From: Drosophila persimilis
Lineage: Eukaryota; Arthropoda; Insecta; Diptera; Drosophilidae
DNA: 64,000 nucleotides
Assembly: GCF_003286085.1 (NCBI RefSeq)
Contig: NW_020825415.1
Location: 1 to 64,000 of the forward strand
Reading direction: 5' to 3'
The translations under genes were made by a program, and so were the position numbers. The notes beneath the pieces are model-generated. The model was not told the origin of the DNA and did no database searches. It saw nothing but the letters and a program-made list of their open reading frames with translations. Of this stretch, positions 10,633 to 22,061 are shown piece after piece (positions within the stretch are counted from its first letter, which is position 1; each line of letters starts with the position of its first letter).

Positions 10633-11440
10633 TATACCCGATACTCAAAATGAGTATTGGCGTATATTAGATTTGTGGTAAAAGTGGAAAAGTAACACGC
10701 AGAATCGTAGAGAATGACCATATCTTTTAGACTGCAGAATCTGAATTGGATCATATTATTATTATAGCCAGCATCAAGAAAACAATTTCATTTTTTCTCG
10801 CCCTGTCTCTCTCTAACACACACGTAGCATAGGCGGCTTTGCTTAGAGTAAAACATTAGCGCCTAGATCTCAGAGACTATAAAAGCTAGAGCAACCAAAT
10901 TTGGTATCCAGACTCCTAATATATCGGACCAAGACGAGTTTGTTTCAAAATTTCGACACACCCCCTGCCGCCCCCGCAAAGGACGAAAATCTGGGGATAT
11001 TCACAAATCTCAGAGACTATTAACGCTAGAGTAACCAAATTTGGTATCCGCACTCCTGTTAGATCTCACTATAAAACATATATCTCAGAATTTCGCCCCA
11101 CCCCCTTCCGCCCCCACAAAGGACGAAAATCTGTTGCATCCACAATATTGCAGATTCGAGAAAACTAAAAGCGCAGAATCATAGAGAATGACCATATCTA
11201 TCAGATTGCTGAATCTGGATTAGATCGGATCATTTTTGTAACCAAAAGCAAGAAATCAATTTGCAGTGGCTACGCAGCGCCCGACGTCACGCTCAGACTG
11301 ATTTTCTGTCTCTCTCGCACGCACTCTTTGTGGTGTCGTTTAATATTAGCGGCGTCTGCCGGAGGAGAACCATACTGACTTAGTATCGGGTATAACTGTA
11401 GAGTTGCGGTGTCCGTAGCAACTCACAACGTTCCCCCGCG
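10633..11440 (+). mobile_element. DINE-1 copy with internal deletion
   Basis: Plus orientation, starting TATACCCGATACTCAAAATG and ending with the hairpin and TTCCCCCGCG. After GTGGTAAAAGTGG the element jumps to CACGCAGAATCG, so the GTCTGTCC microsatellite and neighbouring block are missing. Two of the internal modules containing TTTCGTCCTTTG remain. Confidence 0.82.
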
Positions 11441-12287
11441 TTATTTTCTGTGCTTGTTGTTGCTGTTGCTGGCAGTGGTTGATTTCCATGGGATTTTTGT
11501 GCTAGTGTGTGTGTGTGCTTTCATTGACTTGGCTGACCTCGCTCTGCCGCGAATGTGGGTCAAGCGCTGGTCAGTGGAAATAGCGTTTAAAGCTGTACCA
11601 ACTGCTAGGCCTAATCGCTCTAATCTCAGTCTTCTGCTGCTGACCGTCAAATCTATTTCGGCTATGGGAGCAGGCTCCAGTAACCTTCTTCTTGGGAGTA
11701 TGACATCTGTGTAATAATTATACTCTGGTGGTGGCGACACACTTCCGCATGTCATCGAGATTTCGGACGTGGCTTATTTGATCCTCTTCCGTGTACGGGC
11801 GGTGATCTGGGATCATCTCGATGCGATCCCATTCATGCTTTGCGAGTTCCTTGGGTAAGTTTTTGCCAAGAAACTCGGTATACCGAGGTCTTGTAACTCT
11901 ATGCGGTACATAAGGGTCATTGACCACTTTGGCTGCCTCAATGTTGAGGTGGGATCTCATACGTTCTCATACACTGCTTCAACAGTGTCCACTTCCAGGT
12001 CCCTGTGAATGGTGTTGTTCCTCACATACCATGGAGCATTGCAAATCAGGCGAAGAGTCTTGTTTTGCTCAACTTTAATCTGTCCAAATTCCGCGCTGCT
12101 GGCTACACATACAGCCAATGTGTACTGCCAGATAGGTGCAATCATTTGCTTGTACAACATGACCTTGGTATCGAGATTCAGTTTGCTGTTTGAGTTTAGG
12201 AGCCAGTGCAGTTTTTGGACCCTCAAATCAGTCGCTGGCTGTTGGATCGAGCGCAATGTATGCACTATATGTACATCTTTTCATTTT
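11441..12287 (-). pseudogene. Jockey-clade LINE ORF2 C-terminal region
   Basis: On the minus strand the piece reads KLHWLLNSNSKLNLDTKVMLYKQMIAPIW and VEQNKTLRLICNAPWYVRN, then RSHLNIEAAKVVNDPYVPHRVTR, the thumb and C-terminal region typical of jockey/X/TART-like ORF2, followed by a low-complexity tail. The frame shifts at about 11957 and 11718. The piece lies upstream (minus-strand sense) of the endonuclease fragment at 10632, so the two are not one collinear ORF2. They are either two copies or a rearranged one, separated by a DINE. Confidence 0.75.
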
Positions 12288-13392
12288 TATACCCGATACT
12301 CAAAATGAGTATTGGGGTATATTAGATTTGTGGTAAAAGTGGATGTGTGTAACGTCCAGAAGGAATCGTTTCCGACCCTATAAAGTATATATATTCTTGA
12401 TCAGCATCAATAGCCGAGTCGATTGAGCCCTGTCTGTCTGTCCGTCCGTCCGTCTGTCCGTCTGTCCGTCCCCTTCAGCGCCTAATGCTCAAAGACTATA
12501 AGAGCTAGAGCAACGATGTTTTGGATCCAGACTTCTGTGATATGTCACTGCTCCAAAAATATTTCAAAACTTTGCCCCGCCCACTTCCGCCCCCACAAAG
12601 GGCGAAAATCTGTGGCATCCACAATTTCGACGATACGAGAAAACTAAAAACGCAGAATCGTAGAAGATGACTATATCTTCTAGAGTGCAAAATCTGAACC
12701 AGATCGTATAATTATTACAGCCAGAATCACGAAAACAATTTCACTCTTTCTCGCTCTGTCTCACTCTAACACACAGGTTTCATGGTCGGTTTTGCCAATT
12801 GCAAAATATGAGTTCAAGGATCTCAGAACCTATAAAAGCCAGAGCAACCAAATTTGGTATCCACACTCCTGTGATATCGGACCTTGACCGTTTCCTGTCC
12901 AAATTTCGCCACACCCACTTCCGCCCCCGCAAAGGACGAAAATCTGAGGCAACCACAAATCTCAGAGACTATTAAGGCTAGAGTAACCAAATTTGGTGCA
13001 CACACTCCTTTAAGATGTCACTATAAAACGTATATCTCAGAATTTCGCCCCACCCCCATCCGCCCCCCCAAAGGACGAAAATCTGTTGCATCCACAATAT
13101 TGCAGATTTGAGAAAACTAAAAACGCAGAATCATAGATAATGACCATATCTATTAGATTGCTGAATCTGGATCAGATCAGATCATTTTTATAGCCAAAAG
13201 GAACAAATCAATTTGCAGTGGCTACGCAGCGCCCGACGTCACGCTCAGACTGATTTTCTGTCTCTCTCGCACGCACTCTTTGTCGTGTCGTTAAATATTA
13301 GCGGCGTCTGCCGGAGGAGAGCCATACTGACTTAGTATCGGGTATAACCGTAGAGTTGCGGTGTCCGCAGCAACTCACAACGTTCCCCCTCG
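12288..13392 (+). mobile_element. DINE-1 copy D, full length
   Basis: Plus orientation from TATACCCGATACTC to CCCCCTCG. It has all blocks: terminal palindrome, TCTGTCCGTCCG microsatellite, several internal modules with ACCAAATTTGG and TTTTCGTCCTTTG/CAAAGGACGAAAA, the inverted TTAGTATCGGGTATAA, and the terminal hairpin. Non-coding. Confidence 0.88.
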
Positions 13393-13612
13393 TTGATGTT
13401 CAAATTGGCTTAAAGCACATTTTTTAGTGTGACCTTAAAGCAAACTTTATTTAATGCTCTTATTACATCTAGCAACATTAACATTATATCTGACAAATGA
13501 CAAGTTTTGGCAACATAGGATAGCATAAATATTGATTACAAATGTGGTATTTATTACAATTATTTACTTTTTTCTTTTGTTATTAAAATATAATTTTAGT
13601 TTTAGATTAAGC
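13393..13612. other. AT-rich stretch without recognised feature
   Basis: About 220 bp, strongly A/T-rich, with no open frame of note and no match to the other repeats of this window. It lies between a DINE end and a reverse fragment of the gag-element 3' UTR. It may be the tail of an unrecognised element or old unique DNA. Confidence 0.4.
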
Positions 13613-13706
13613 TCGGATTTGCCCGCTCGGCCGAGTGGCTGCTGGTCCGGCCACCCAGGATGCGTTGCCTGTGGATTGGCGTTGGTCATTTTGAGTATCG
13701 GGTATA
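13613..13706 (-). repeat. Fragment of gag-element 3' UTR (reverse) joined to a DINE end
   Basis: 13613-13685 contains CCGAGTGGCTGCTGGTCCGG, the reverse complement of the repeat in the 3' UTRs at 19998, 34318 and 58818. It is fused at 13686 to CATTTTGAGTATCGGGTATAA, the last 21 bases of a DINE end. It is thus a relic junction of two families. Confidence 0.75.
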
Positions 13707-13890
13707 AAAAGCCAACAAAATAAGTAGACTGTTACAATCCATTGATCCGACGGAGAGATACAGCATGCAAAAGCTGTGGCAACTCACTAATTCCATCAAG
13801 AGGCAGCCTATCCCAAATCCTCCAGTTCGAAAGCATGTGGCTGATGAACAGCAAACTCCTGCTGATCCATGGTGCAAAACCGAAGAAGAA
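13707..13890 (+). pseudogene. Jockey-clade LINE ORF2 linker region, left of DINE
   Basis: The frame reads DPTERYSMQKLWQLTNSIKR and WCKTEEE, the segment between endonuclease and RT in this LINE family (compare the minus-strand copy ending RYSMQK near 9870 and 60995-61100 further on). It is continued after the DINE by KQAFAQHLELRFTP at 14969. Confidence 0.75.
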
Positions 13891-14968
13891 CGAGGGGGAA
13901 CGTTGTGAGTTGCTGCGGACACCGCAACTCTACGGTTATACCCGATACTAAGTCAGTATGGCTCTCCTCCGGCAGACGCCGCGAATAAAAAACGACACGA
14001 CAAAGAGTGCGTGCGAGAGAGACAGAAAATCAGTCTATGCGTGACGTCGGGCGCTGCGTAGCCACTGCAAATTGATTTGTTCCTTTTGGATATAAAAATG
14101 ATCTGATCTGATCCAGATTCAGCAACCTGATAGATATGGTCATTATCTATGATTCTGCGTTAGTTTTAGTTTTCTCGAATGTGCAATATTGTGGATGCAA
14201 CAGATTTTCGTCCTTTGTGTGGCGGAAGGGGGTGGGGCGAAATTTTGAGATATACGTTTTATAGTGAGATCTAATAGGAGTACGGACACTAAATTTGGTT
14301 ACTCTAGCCTTAATACTCTCTGAGATTTGTGAATATCCCCAGATTTGCATCCTTTGCGGGGGCGGAAGTGGGTGTGGCGAAATTTTGAAACAAACTCGTC
14401 TCGGTCTGATATATTAGGAGTGTGGATACCAAATTTGGTTGCTCTAGCTTTTATAGTCTCTGAGATCTAGGCGCTAATGTTTTACTCTAAGCAAAGCCGC
14501 CTATGCTACGTGTGTGTTAGAGAGAGACAGGGCGAGAAAAAATGAAATTGTTTTCTTGATGCTGGCTATAATAATAATACGATCCAATTCAGATTGCAGT
14601 CTAAAAGATATGGTCATTCTCTACGATTCTGCGTTTTTGGTTTTATCGTATTTTTAAAAATGTGGATGCCACAGATTTTCGTCCTTTGTGCGGGCGGAAG
14701 TGGGCGGGGCAAAGTTTTGAAATATTTTTGTAGCAGGGACATATCACAGAAGTCTGGATCCAAATCATCGTTGCTCTAGCTCTTATAGTCTTTGAGCACT
14801 AGGCGCTGAAGGGGACGGACAGACGGACGGACGGACAGACAGACTTGATGCTGATCAAGAATATATATACTTTATAGGGTCGGAAACGATTCCTTCTGGA
14901 CGTTACACACATCCACTTTTACCACAAATCTAATATACCCCAATACTCATTTTGAGTATCGGGTATAA
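13891..14968 (-). mobile_element. DINE-1 copy F, inserted in LINE ORF2
   Basis: It runs from CGAGGGGGAACG to GGGTATAA with three internal modules and a shortened microsatellite. The LINE reads across the gap (TEEE before, KQAFAQH after), so the insertion removed few or no bases. Confidence 0.88.
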
Positions 14969-15770
14969 AAAGCAAGCCTTTGCACAGCATCTCGAACTAC
15001 GGTTTACTCCTAAATCGACGTAACAATTCCCCAGACGAACAACAAATCAGACCAGTTACCTTAAATGAATTAAACACTGAAATCAAAAAACTCAAGTCAA
15101 GAAAGTCACCTGGATTTGATAATATCGATATAAAAGATAAAAGCCTTACCGTTATCTGCCATTTCCTACCTTTTGCTGATATTCAAGACTGCCTTCCAGA
15201 TTGGGTATTTCCCAAAGGCTTGGAAATGTGCTAATATAACAATGATTCAGAAACCTGGAAAACCGCCGGATAAACTTTAATCCTACAGGCCTATCAGTCT
15301 TCTATCAGGATTTTCAAAAATTTTCGAGCTCCTCATTCAACCAAGTCTTTTTTATGAAGAACACTTTTCCATGGCCATACCAAATCATCAATTCGGTTTT
15401 AGAAGTCAGCACTCCGCTGAACAACAAGTTGGATGAGTCACTCAATTTATCCTCAGGTCATATAAACAACAACGACATAGCTGTGCTGTTTACATGGACA
15501 TCCAGGAAGCTTTTGATAGAGTCTGGCATCAAGGTCTACTCTGCAAACTTAAAACCATAATACCACACAAATTATTGATTCTACTCACAAATTATCTTAT
15601 GGATAGAACCTTCAAAGTCGTCTGTTGCAATAATACCAATTCAAGTCAAAAGCAAGTAGCTGCAGGAGTCCCGCAAGGCAGTGTCCTTGGCCCAGTGCTA
15701 TACAATATATACACTGCTGACATGCCACAACCACAAAGAAGCTATACTCAAACGCAACTACTAGCTACTT
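14969..15770 (+). pseudogene. Jockey-clade LINE reverse transcriptase fragment
   Basis: In shifting frames the segment shows the RT N-terminal block (RPVTLNELNTEIKKLKSRKSPGFDNID), the region around PNHQFGFRSQHSAEQQ, and from 15494 motif A (MDIQEAFDRVWHQG) and the GVPQGSVLGP block. Several indels lie between 14980 and 15494. The sequence stops at ATY, two residues before the catalytic ADD of jockey-clade RTs, where it is fused to gag-element sequence. Confidence 0.82.
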
Positions 15771-16051
15771 ATACAGCAAATGGCAAGGGCACAACAGCCA
15801 TGCCCCCACTCCAACCAACAGCAGCAGCAGTTCCTGCCCCTCTGCCAATACCATCAGTCGCCGCCAATACAGCAGCAGCCATATCGGATTCAGAGTCCGA
15901 CATTGACTGCGACGCGTCTGAATTAGACGATGACGGCGACGACCAATGGACCGATCACGATCCATTCGAGGCGCTGGATGGCCTGGGCGAAATATGGAGG
16001 GCACAAATCGCCAGCGCACGCGAATGCATGCGATCGCGCGGCGCCTATTGA
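15494..16051 (+). CDS. Chimeric ORF: RT fragment fused to acidic C-terminus of gag element
   Basis: One open frame of 185 codons begins in RT motif A (MDIQEAFDRVWH), passes the GVPQGS block to LLATY at about residue 93, and continues in frame as TANGKGTTAMPPLQP, the segment preceding the acidic tail (SESDIDCDASELDDDGDD) of the gag elements. It ends at the normal gag stop (ARECMRSRGAY). The join lies in a short similarity between the RT sequence just before its ADD motif and TACAGCAAATGG. The start Met is internal to RT, so expression is doubtful. It is reported as a real fusion of two elements, not as a functional gene. Confidence 0.5.
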   Translation: MDIQEAFDRVWHQGLLCKLKTIIPHKLLILLTNYLMDRTFKVVCCNNTNSSQKQVAAGVPQGSVLGPVLYNIYTADMPQPQRSYTQTQLLATYTANGKGTTAMPPLQPTAAAVPAPLPIPSVAANTAAAISDSESDIDCDASELDDDGDDQWTDHDPFEALDGLGEIWRAQIASARECMRSRGAY

Positions 16052-16560
16052 TGTGCCCAATCGTCGATCCAGAGACAGCCACTGCAACAAAGAAAAACGG
16101 ACAAACAGACAGAGCTGACCAACAAGAAGCTGCCTCGCCATCAACATCAACAATTCCTGCCAAAGGGGCGGAAAAGGAGGCCTCTTTTGAGGACGCTGCC
16201 GCCTGACCATGGCCGTGACGTTACGCCACTACGAACAAACACTACGAACACCTCCTCATCTGGGTGGCCAGACCAGCAGCCACTCAAAAATCGCCGGACC
16301 AGGAGCCACTCGGTCCAGACAGATGCAACGTGGGCGGCCGGACCAGAGCCGCTCGCCATCTCCAATTTTTGCCCACTCTGCACGCATACACCAAAAATCC
16401 AGCCAGCCAATTAACAACACACAGGGTGACAACAGAGCCGGCCGGTATACAGCGTATTGTTCGCATTGCGTTTGATATGCCCGCCGGTGCTCCGTTGATG
16501 TTTGTCCTCCTCTTAGAAATAAAATAAATTGTAATTAATATGTTTATATGTGTGTATATG
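15771..16560 (+). pseudogene. Gag element G2: ORF1 C-terminus and 3' UTR
   Basis: It contains the acidic gag tail ending at 16051 and the 3' UTR with GGTGGCCAGACCAGCAGCC and GGCGGCCGGACCAG repeats. The UTR ends in the block GATATGCCCGCCGGTGCTCC and tandem AATAAA-like signals (about 16517-16530). Compared with G4, the UTR has lost several repeat units. The 5' part was replaced by the RT fragment. Confidence 0.75.
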
Positions 16561-17032
16561 TATGTCAATTATCGTTTATTTTACCTTGTCTGCATCAATG
16601 TATTTGTTGAAGATGTCAATTCTGTTGTTTCTGTAGTTTTGCATGTCCGTAGATAGTTTGTCCATAGTTTTAGTTACTTGCCTGTGATATTAGGAATAAG
16701 TTTTTGTAAATTAATGTAGTTTTTCTGTAGTTAATTGTATATTTTTCGTAGTTTTCTGATTAGTTTTTACCTTTTTCTGTTCTCTTCTTCCCCACCTATC
16801 TGCCATTCCCATATTCCCATTGACATGTGGTAACACCAAAAAATACCACGCAAATACCAGACCATAATGACCGATAACACAAAAGCCAATTGAAATTCAA
16901 ATTTCTCAACGCCAGTGTGTTGTCGGCCGCCAACTTCGGCAATTTACGCCCAGCCAATTCCTGAATGAAAGTGGAACCGGTGGTGAGAGCACCGGTAAAT
17001 GAGATCGGCGATCGGGCCTTTCGTATGGTGGG

Positions 17033-17067
<35 letters not shown>

Positions 17068-17473
17068 GAGTGTGGGAGTTGGCGGATATGGAGTGTTCCA
17101 CCATGAACCTCGTCCGCCACTCTCATCTCGTCCGCCCGCTCGAGAGGTTGCGATTGATTGATTGTTCTTTGCCGTGTCGCCATTTCCTTTTTTTCTGTGG
17201 TGCCCTGTTTTCTTTTTGTGGTGTCTGTCGTGTGCCGTGCCGTGCCGTGCCCCGCTGACAAAAGTCTTTTTCCCCCTCCGCCACTACTACTACCGACACA
17301 CTTTCTGCTCCCCAATAAATAATTTATAACATTAATCTATAAAAACACAAACTAACGAGAGAAAACTGTGTAAAGAGATAGAAAGTGCCACTAAAAGTCC
17401 AAATACAAACACACAAAAACAACTTAACTGCAATTAACTTGACGAAAGGGAAAAACCTACACCAGCAACAAAA
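16561..17473 (+). other. Spacer and 5' leader of gag element G3, with a 31-base poly(G) run
   Basis: It holds a T-rich segment (16561-16790), a unique-looking stretch (16790-17030), a run of 31 G at 17036-17066, and the leader block containing TTGATTGATTGTTCTTTGCC, GTGCCGTGCCGTGCC and TATAACATTAATCTATAAA, which precedes every gag start in the array. G5 and G6 have the same leader but lack the G run and much of the unique stretch. No gene is seen here. Confidence 0.7.
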
Positions 17474-19470
17474 ATGACAAGAGGAATGGCCAGGCGAGGG
17501 TCAAGCAGACGCCACAGCGACGGCGGCAGAGCGGCCCGCTGCAGCAGCAGCAGCGGCCATCAACACCAACACCGCCAATAGCAGCAGCAGCAGCAGAGCC
17601 CTTGGCGCAGACGCCAGCAACAACGTCAACGCCAATGGAGAGCGCCGACGCCACAGCGACGGCGGCTGCAGCCAACAAGAGCAGCGAGCCAATGCAACCA
17701 ACTGTGAGTACCCAGCCATCGCCATAGCCGATATATCCACGGCCACAGCCACTCCCCCCTCGAGCCACATCACGCAAGCGCAAACCAAAAAGGGAAATGC
17801 CGAGAAGTCGCCGCTCTCACTGCCACTTTTCCCGCCTCTCACGCTCTCGAACACACAACACAGTTCGGGAGTAACGGGAGAGGGAGAAGACAGAGGAGAG
17901 CCAGCAAACCGACGCGCAAGAGCGGAGCGCCAGAACGGCCAACGGGCCGCCACACACACACACACACGACCGGATCGAACCCGTTGCGAATCGAACTTGG
18001 TTCGAGCTCGAGCGGCGGGTCGATCCGTGCCAGTGTCCAGCCAACACCAATACCACGACAACCAGCAACTACACAACCACAACCACGAATACCACCAATC
18101 CCACCAACACCAGCAACCCCAAAGCGACGCCATGCCCTCATCGTCAGTGAGAGCGACGATGAGGAGGGGAGAGGGAACGGGTCAGACGACAGGGCCGCCA
18201 TCACCACCATCAGCAGCAGCGGCCGCCAATTAAAAATCCCAAAAAGAAAAGGCAAACTTTGGAGGAGCTGGAGGTTATTGTCCAGGAGCAGCTGAGGCAG
18301 CACGAGCTGCGGCAGAAGCAGCAGAAACGGATAACAAAGACAGCTAACACCAACATAGTTGCCGATCCTGCCTCTCTGCCACAATCTACACAGCCAACAC
18401 ATGCCCCTGCCCTGCCCCTGCCACTACTATTCACACAGACAATATCGACAATAGCAATAAAAATAATGACGCCAATATAAATACAATTACAAATACACCT
18501 GCCAATACCAACACCACCACCGCCATCACCATTACAAACACCCCTGCCACTACCACCGAAAATGACATCCGGCACGGCGAATTCGGGCATCAGCCCAGCC
18601 AGGAACGTGGCTTGAGGATCCTCATCCGAGGACTCTCCCACTCCACGCTGCCGGATTGGATTCGCAGCAGTATGCTGAACGAGGGGTTCACGGTTCGGTT
18701 TGTAAGGGTGATCACCGATCGATTCGATCGCAGCTGTCAATTCAACCTCTTCGAGGCCAATACGATATGTTGAAGCTGCGACGCCTGGGTGGGATGCCCG
18801 TCACGGTTGAGAGACTTGGAGTCTCCCGTGACCCTGCCCAGTGCCATCGTTGCCAGGTGTTTGGCCAAACCCGCTCATATTGTAGACGCGCTGCAGATTG
18901 CAGCAAGCCGAGGAGTGCCGCTCCCAAATGCGCCAACTGCCAGGGCCAGCACATCAGCGCCTACAAGGGCTATAATCCGCAGCAGCAACGCCAACAGCAA
19001 CCGGATCGGCAGCAGCATCGGTATGGCGACCATCATCCACAGCCATCGACCAGGGGGCGCCAACACCAGAGATCCCAGCCGATGCAGCCGATCGCGAATG
19101 ATGCTCCGACGCCACGCCAACACCAGCAGCAGCAGCGGCCAGCAGCTCAGTGCGAGGGCAGCTGCGCTGAAAATCTGCAATTATTCGTACAGCGTATAAT
19201 AGAGTTGGAAAGGAGGATCGACCAGATGGCAGAGCAACTCACCAAATTTACTGCAGCAAATGGCAAGGGCACAACAGCCATGCCCCCACTCCAACCAACA
19301 TATCGGATTCAGAGTCCGACGTGGACTGCGACGCGTCTGAATTAGACGATGACGATGACGACGAATGGACCGATCACGATCCATTCGAGGCGCTGGATGG
19401 CCTGGGCGAAATATGGAGGGCACAAATCGCCAGCGCACGAGAATGCATGCGATCGGGCGGCGCCTATTGA
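17474..19470 (+). pseudogene. Gag element G3 ORF1 (CCHC gag), frameshifted
   Basis: It starts MTRGMARRGSSRRHSDGGR, but a short deletion near 17538 shifts the frame. The middle is Gln/Pro/Thr-rich in several frames. The gag core (GLRILIRGLSHSTLPDWIR) lies near 18612-18665. A deletion after FEA near 18762 produces a stop shared with G4 and G5. Knuckle 1 is intact (CHRCQVFGQTRSYC), knuckle 2 is deleted between the two TGC repeats at about 18900, and knuckle 3 has lost its last Cys (YKGY). The acidic tail ends at 19470. In LINEs such a protein packages the RNA; here it cannot be made whole. Confidence 0.75.
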
Positions 19471-20455
19471 TGTGCCCAATCGTCGATCCAGAGACAGCCA
19501 CTGCAACAAAGAAAAAGACGTCAATACGGACAACAACGAAAACGGCCAAAACACACAAAAATCACACTTACCTGCCAATACACAGACAGAGCTGACCAAC
19601 AAGAAGCTGCCTCGCCATCAACATCAAGGAGGCATCTGTTGAGGACGCTGCCGCCTGACCATGGCCGTGACGTCGCGCCACTCCGAACCAACAGCAGCCA
19701 TTCCAACGACGACGCAGATGCTGGCGCCTGTTGCCGCTCCACTGGGTCACACCCGTCTCTCATGCCATTATGTGAGGGCGGGATGGCCTGGTGTTGAGCC
19801 GCCGGACGCCAGCAAATCCTGCAAAGGAAGAAGAAACAGAAGGGAGAAGCAGACTGCCAAAACACACAAAATACTCACCTGTTACGCCAACACCAACCAG
19901 ACAAGGGGCGCCACAAATAACATCTAAACGCCGACAAGTACCTGCAAATAAACACAAATTTAAATCACACGCCAAAACGAACACCTCCTCATCTGGGTGG
20001 CCGGACCAGCAGCCACTCAAAAATCGCAATTAAAACCGACGACGAACGTGGCCGAGGAGGCCAGGCCAATACAGCTGACAGCGCATCCTGGGTGGCCGGA
20101 TCAGCAGCCACTCGGATGCGGCCAACAACATCACAATCGACAACGTATCCTGGTGGCCGGACCAGTTTGCCACTTGGATGCGGCCAATAACACAAATCGT
20201 TGGCATCACATTTCGATGTCAATGCCAACACACTGGACAATGCATCCTCGGGTGGCCGGACCAGTGCCACTCGGTCTGCTGCACCAAACCAACAGACAGA
20301 TGCAACGTGGGCGGCCGGACCAGAGCCGCTCGCCATCTCCAATTTTTGCCCACTCTGCACGCATACACCAAAAATCCAGCCAGCCAATTAACAACACACA
20401 GGGGGACAACAGAGCCGGCCGGTATACAGCGTATTGTTCGCATTGCGTTTGATAT
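19471..20455 (+). other. 3' UTR of gag element G3 with degenerate ~70-bp repeats
   Basis: Non-coding. Four to five copies of a block built on GGTGGCCGGACCAGCAGCC followed by ACTCGGATGCGGCCAA occur between 19998 and 20330, with variable spacers. The UTR is interrupted at GATAT (20451-20455) by the 412-like element and resumes at 29501. Confidence 0.75.
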
Positions 20456-20782
20456 TGTAGTATGCTCATATTAAAGTAAAGTAAAGTATTCATTATTACG
20501 AATACCCACTGTACCGACGGTACTTAAAGAATACACACTGTAACACTTTGTTTCAGTGTTTACGTAACAATAAAGTCCCAGACATTCTGGGTGATCGTAT
20601 TACGATTCACTCAAGAATGCCTCGAGCGACCCAAGTGCAGCGTCAGCATGTTCCCATGACTTGACGGCACTAATATACATGCATACACACATATATCTTC
20701 CCTCGCGCTCTCGCTGCCAACAGCGCTGAGCATATTCACACATATACATACTAACATATAAGAGATAAGAACACATAGTTCT
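20456..20782 (+). repeat. 5' LTR of the 412-like element, truncated
   Basis: 327 bases match the first 327 of the 3' LTR (29015-29341) with only a few differences seen by eye. The remaining 159 bases of the LTR are missing. The next bases, TGACAGGACC, fit the inner part of a tRNA-Arg primer site of the 412/mdg1 type, suggesting that one deletion removed the LTR end plus the first bases of the primer site. Confidence 0.85.
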
Positions 20783-21295
20783 TGACAGGACCATATATGT
20801 CCTACGCGATGGATCAATCTAAGGATTGAAAAAAAAAAGGAGAAAAATTTTTTCAAAAAAGTGTCAAAAATAATAAAGACAAAGAATGGCCGGAAAAAAA
20901 TATAATATGTGATTTTGTTAAAAAAAAAAAAAAAATCGGACCAAGTCAAAAGAAAATTGATGAATTGGAAAAACTATTGAAATAGTGTTGTCCCCAGTGC
21001 CAGTGCCAAGGAAAAAACCCAGCAGAAAGCCAAACCAGCCGGTTCGCCAGACCCATGCACGACTGCCGACGATATTACGCACAAACCCATGTTGCATTAT
21101 AATTTATACCCTTAACCTTGGGGACTACAATGCGGCCAGGAATATATAATACCCAAGGAGATTTAACAGCCCGCGCTACAAAGAGCGTACACGCAATATA
21201 AAAACCTGTGCGAAGACCAGCACCGGCCCCCACCAGACCCAGCAAGGACCAATAATATAAGTGCGAGTGGCATAGGACCGCCCCTTGCACCGTCG

Positions 21296-21619
21296 ATGGA
21301 CAGTAACACAAACACTCCAGCAGCAGAAAATGCACCAGACTTCGCCGACGCTGCTCCTACCGAGCAAAGGGACGCACTCAGCCTACAAGAGGCCTTAGAA
21401 GTGTATCCAAACGATGGACCACGCCCACTCACAATAGCTGAGTACAGGGCAAGACAAGAAAAACGCCCCAGGAAGAAAACAAAGAGGGGCGGCCGGATCA
21501 AACGGCTGCTTCAACAACGACGTCTGGAGCGGGACCTGGAAAAAACATATACAAATGAAGAGGACCGACAGCGCTGCCAAGAGCGCATCAAGGAAATCAA
21601 TAAACAACTTCGCCAATAA
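21296..21619 (+). CDS. Small basic leader ORF of the 412-like element (107 aa)
   Basis: Located in the long leader between LTR and gag. The product is acidic at its N-terminus, then has LTIAEYRARQEKRPRKK and a strongly basic, heptad-like C-terminal half (RRLERDLEKTY, RCQERIKEINKQL) suggesting a helical RNA- or protein-binding segment. No RT, PR or gag motif is present. I do not recognise its function. Upstream ORFs occur in several gypsy-type elements. The frame is intact with its own ATG. It could also simply be leader sequence with chance coding capacity, but the composition argues for a real protein. Confidence 0.5.
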   Translation: MDSNTNTPAAENAPDFADAAPTEQRDALSLQEALEVYPNDGPRPLTIAEYRARQEKRPRKKTKRGGRIKRLLQQRRLERDLEKTYTNEEDRQRCQERIKEINKQLRQ

Positions 21620-22061
21620 AAGAGCGAAGTTACGCAATTGAGCTGCAGAAATGCCATGCCTCATATTGCCAATAATTATAATTTTCTATCTCGAGTTGAA
21701 GCACCCTTAAAGTGCAACTTGAAAATACTAACCTCTGTTAGGCTATTACTAAAACCATGTGATCGATGTTGAATTATATAATGAAAAACCTGTAAATCGA
21801 TCACATGTCCCTTAACATTTTTTTTCTTCCTTCATTTTGATCAAATATATATTAAAAAAAAAAAAAATTATATTGATGAAATTTTAAAGAGTAAAACAAA
21901 AAAAAAAAAAGGAAGGGTATATAGACATGTGTGTCCATGAGAAAAAAAAAAATTTTTTTTTATTGAAAAGAATAAATGAATAGCAAATAATTTAAAAAAA
22001 AAAAATAAAAATAAAAAACTCCAACATTGTAGAAACCAATTTTTGAGAGAAAATCATCACC

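Noticed and set aside
12420..12480. TCTGTCCGTCCG tracts as possible CRISPR or satellite arrays
   Set aside because: They are the known short microsatellite inside each DINE, with no spacers of constant length.
12505..12690. Repeated 60-75 codon ORFs (HSRRYSHLLRFCVFSF type) in many places
   Set aside because: They lie in the DINE body, on both strands in different copies, and differ by stops and indels. DINEs are non-coding.
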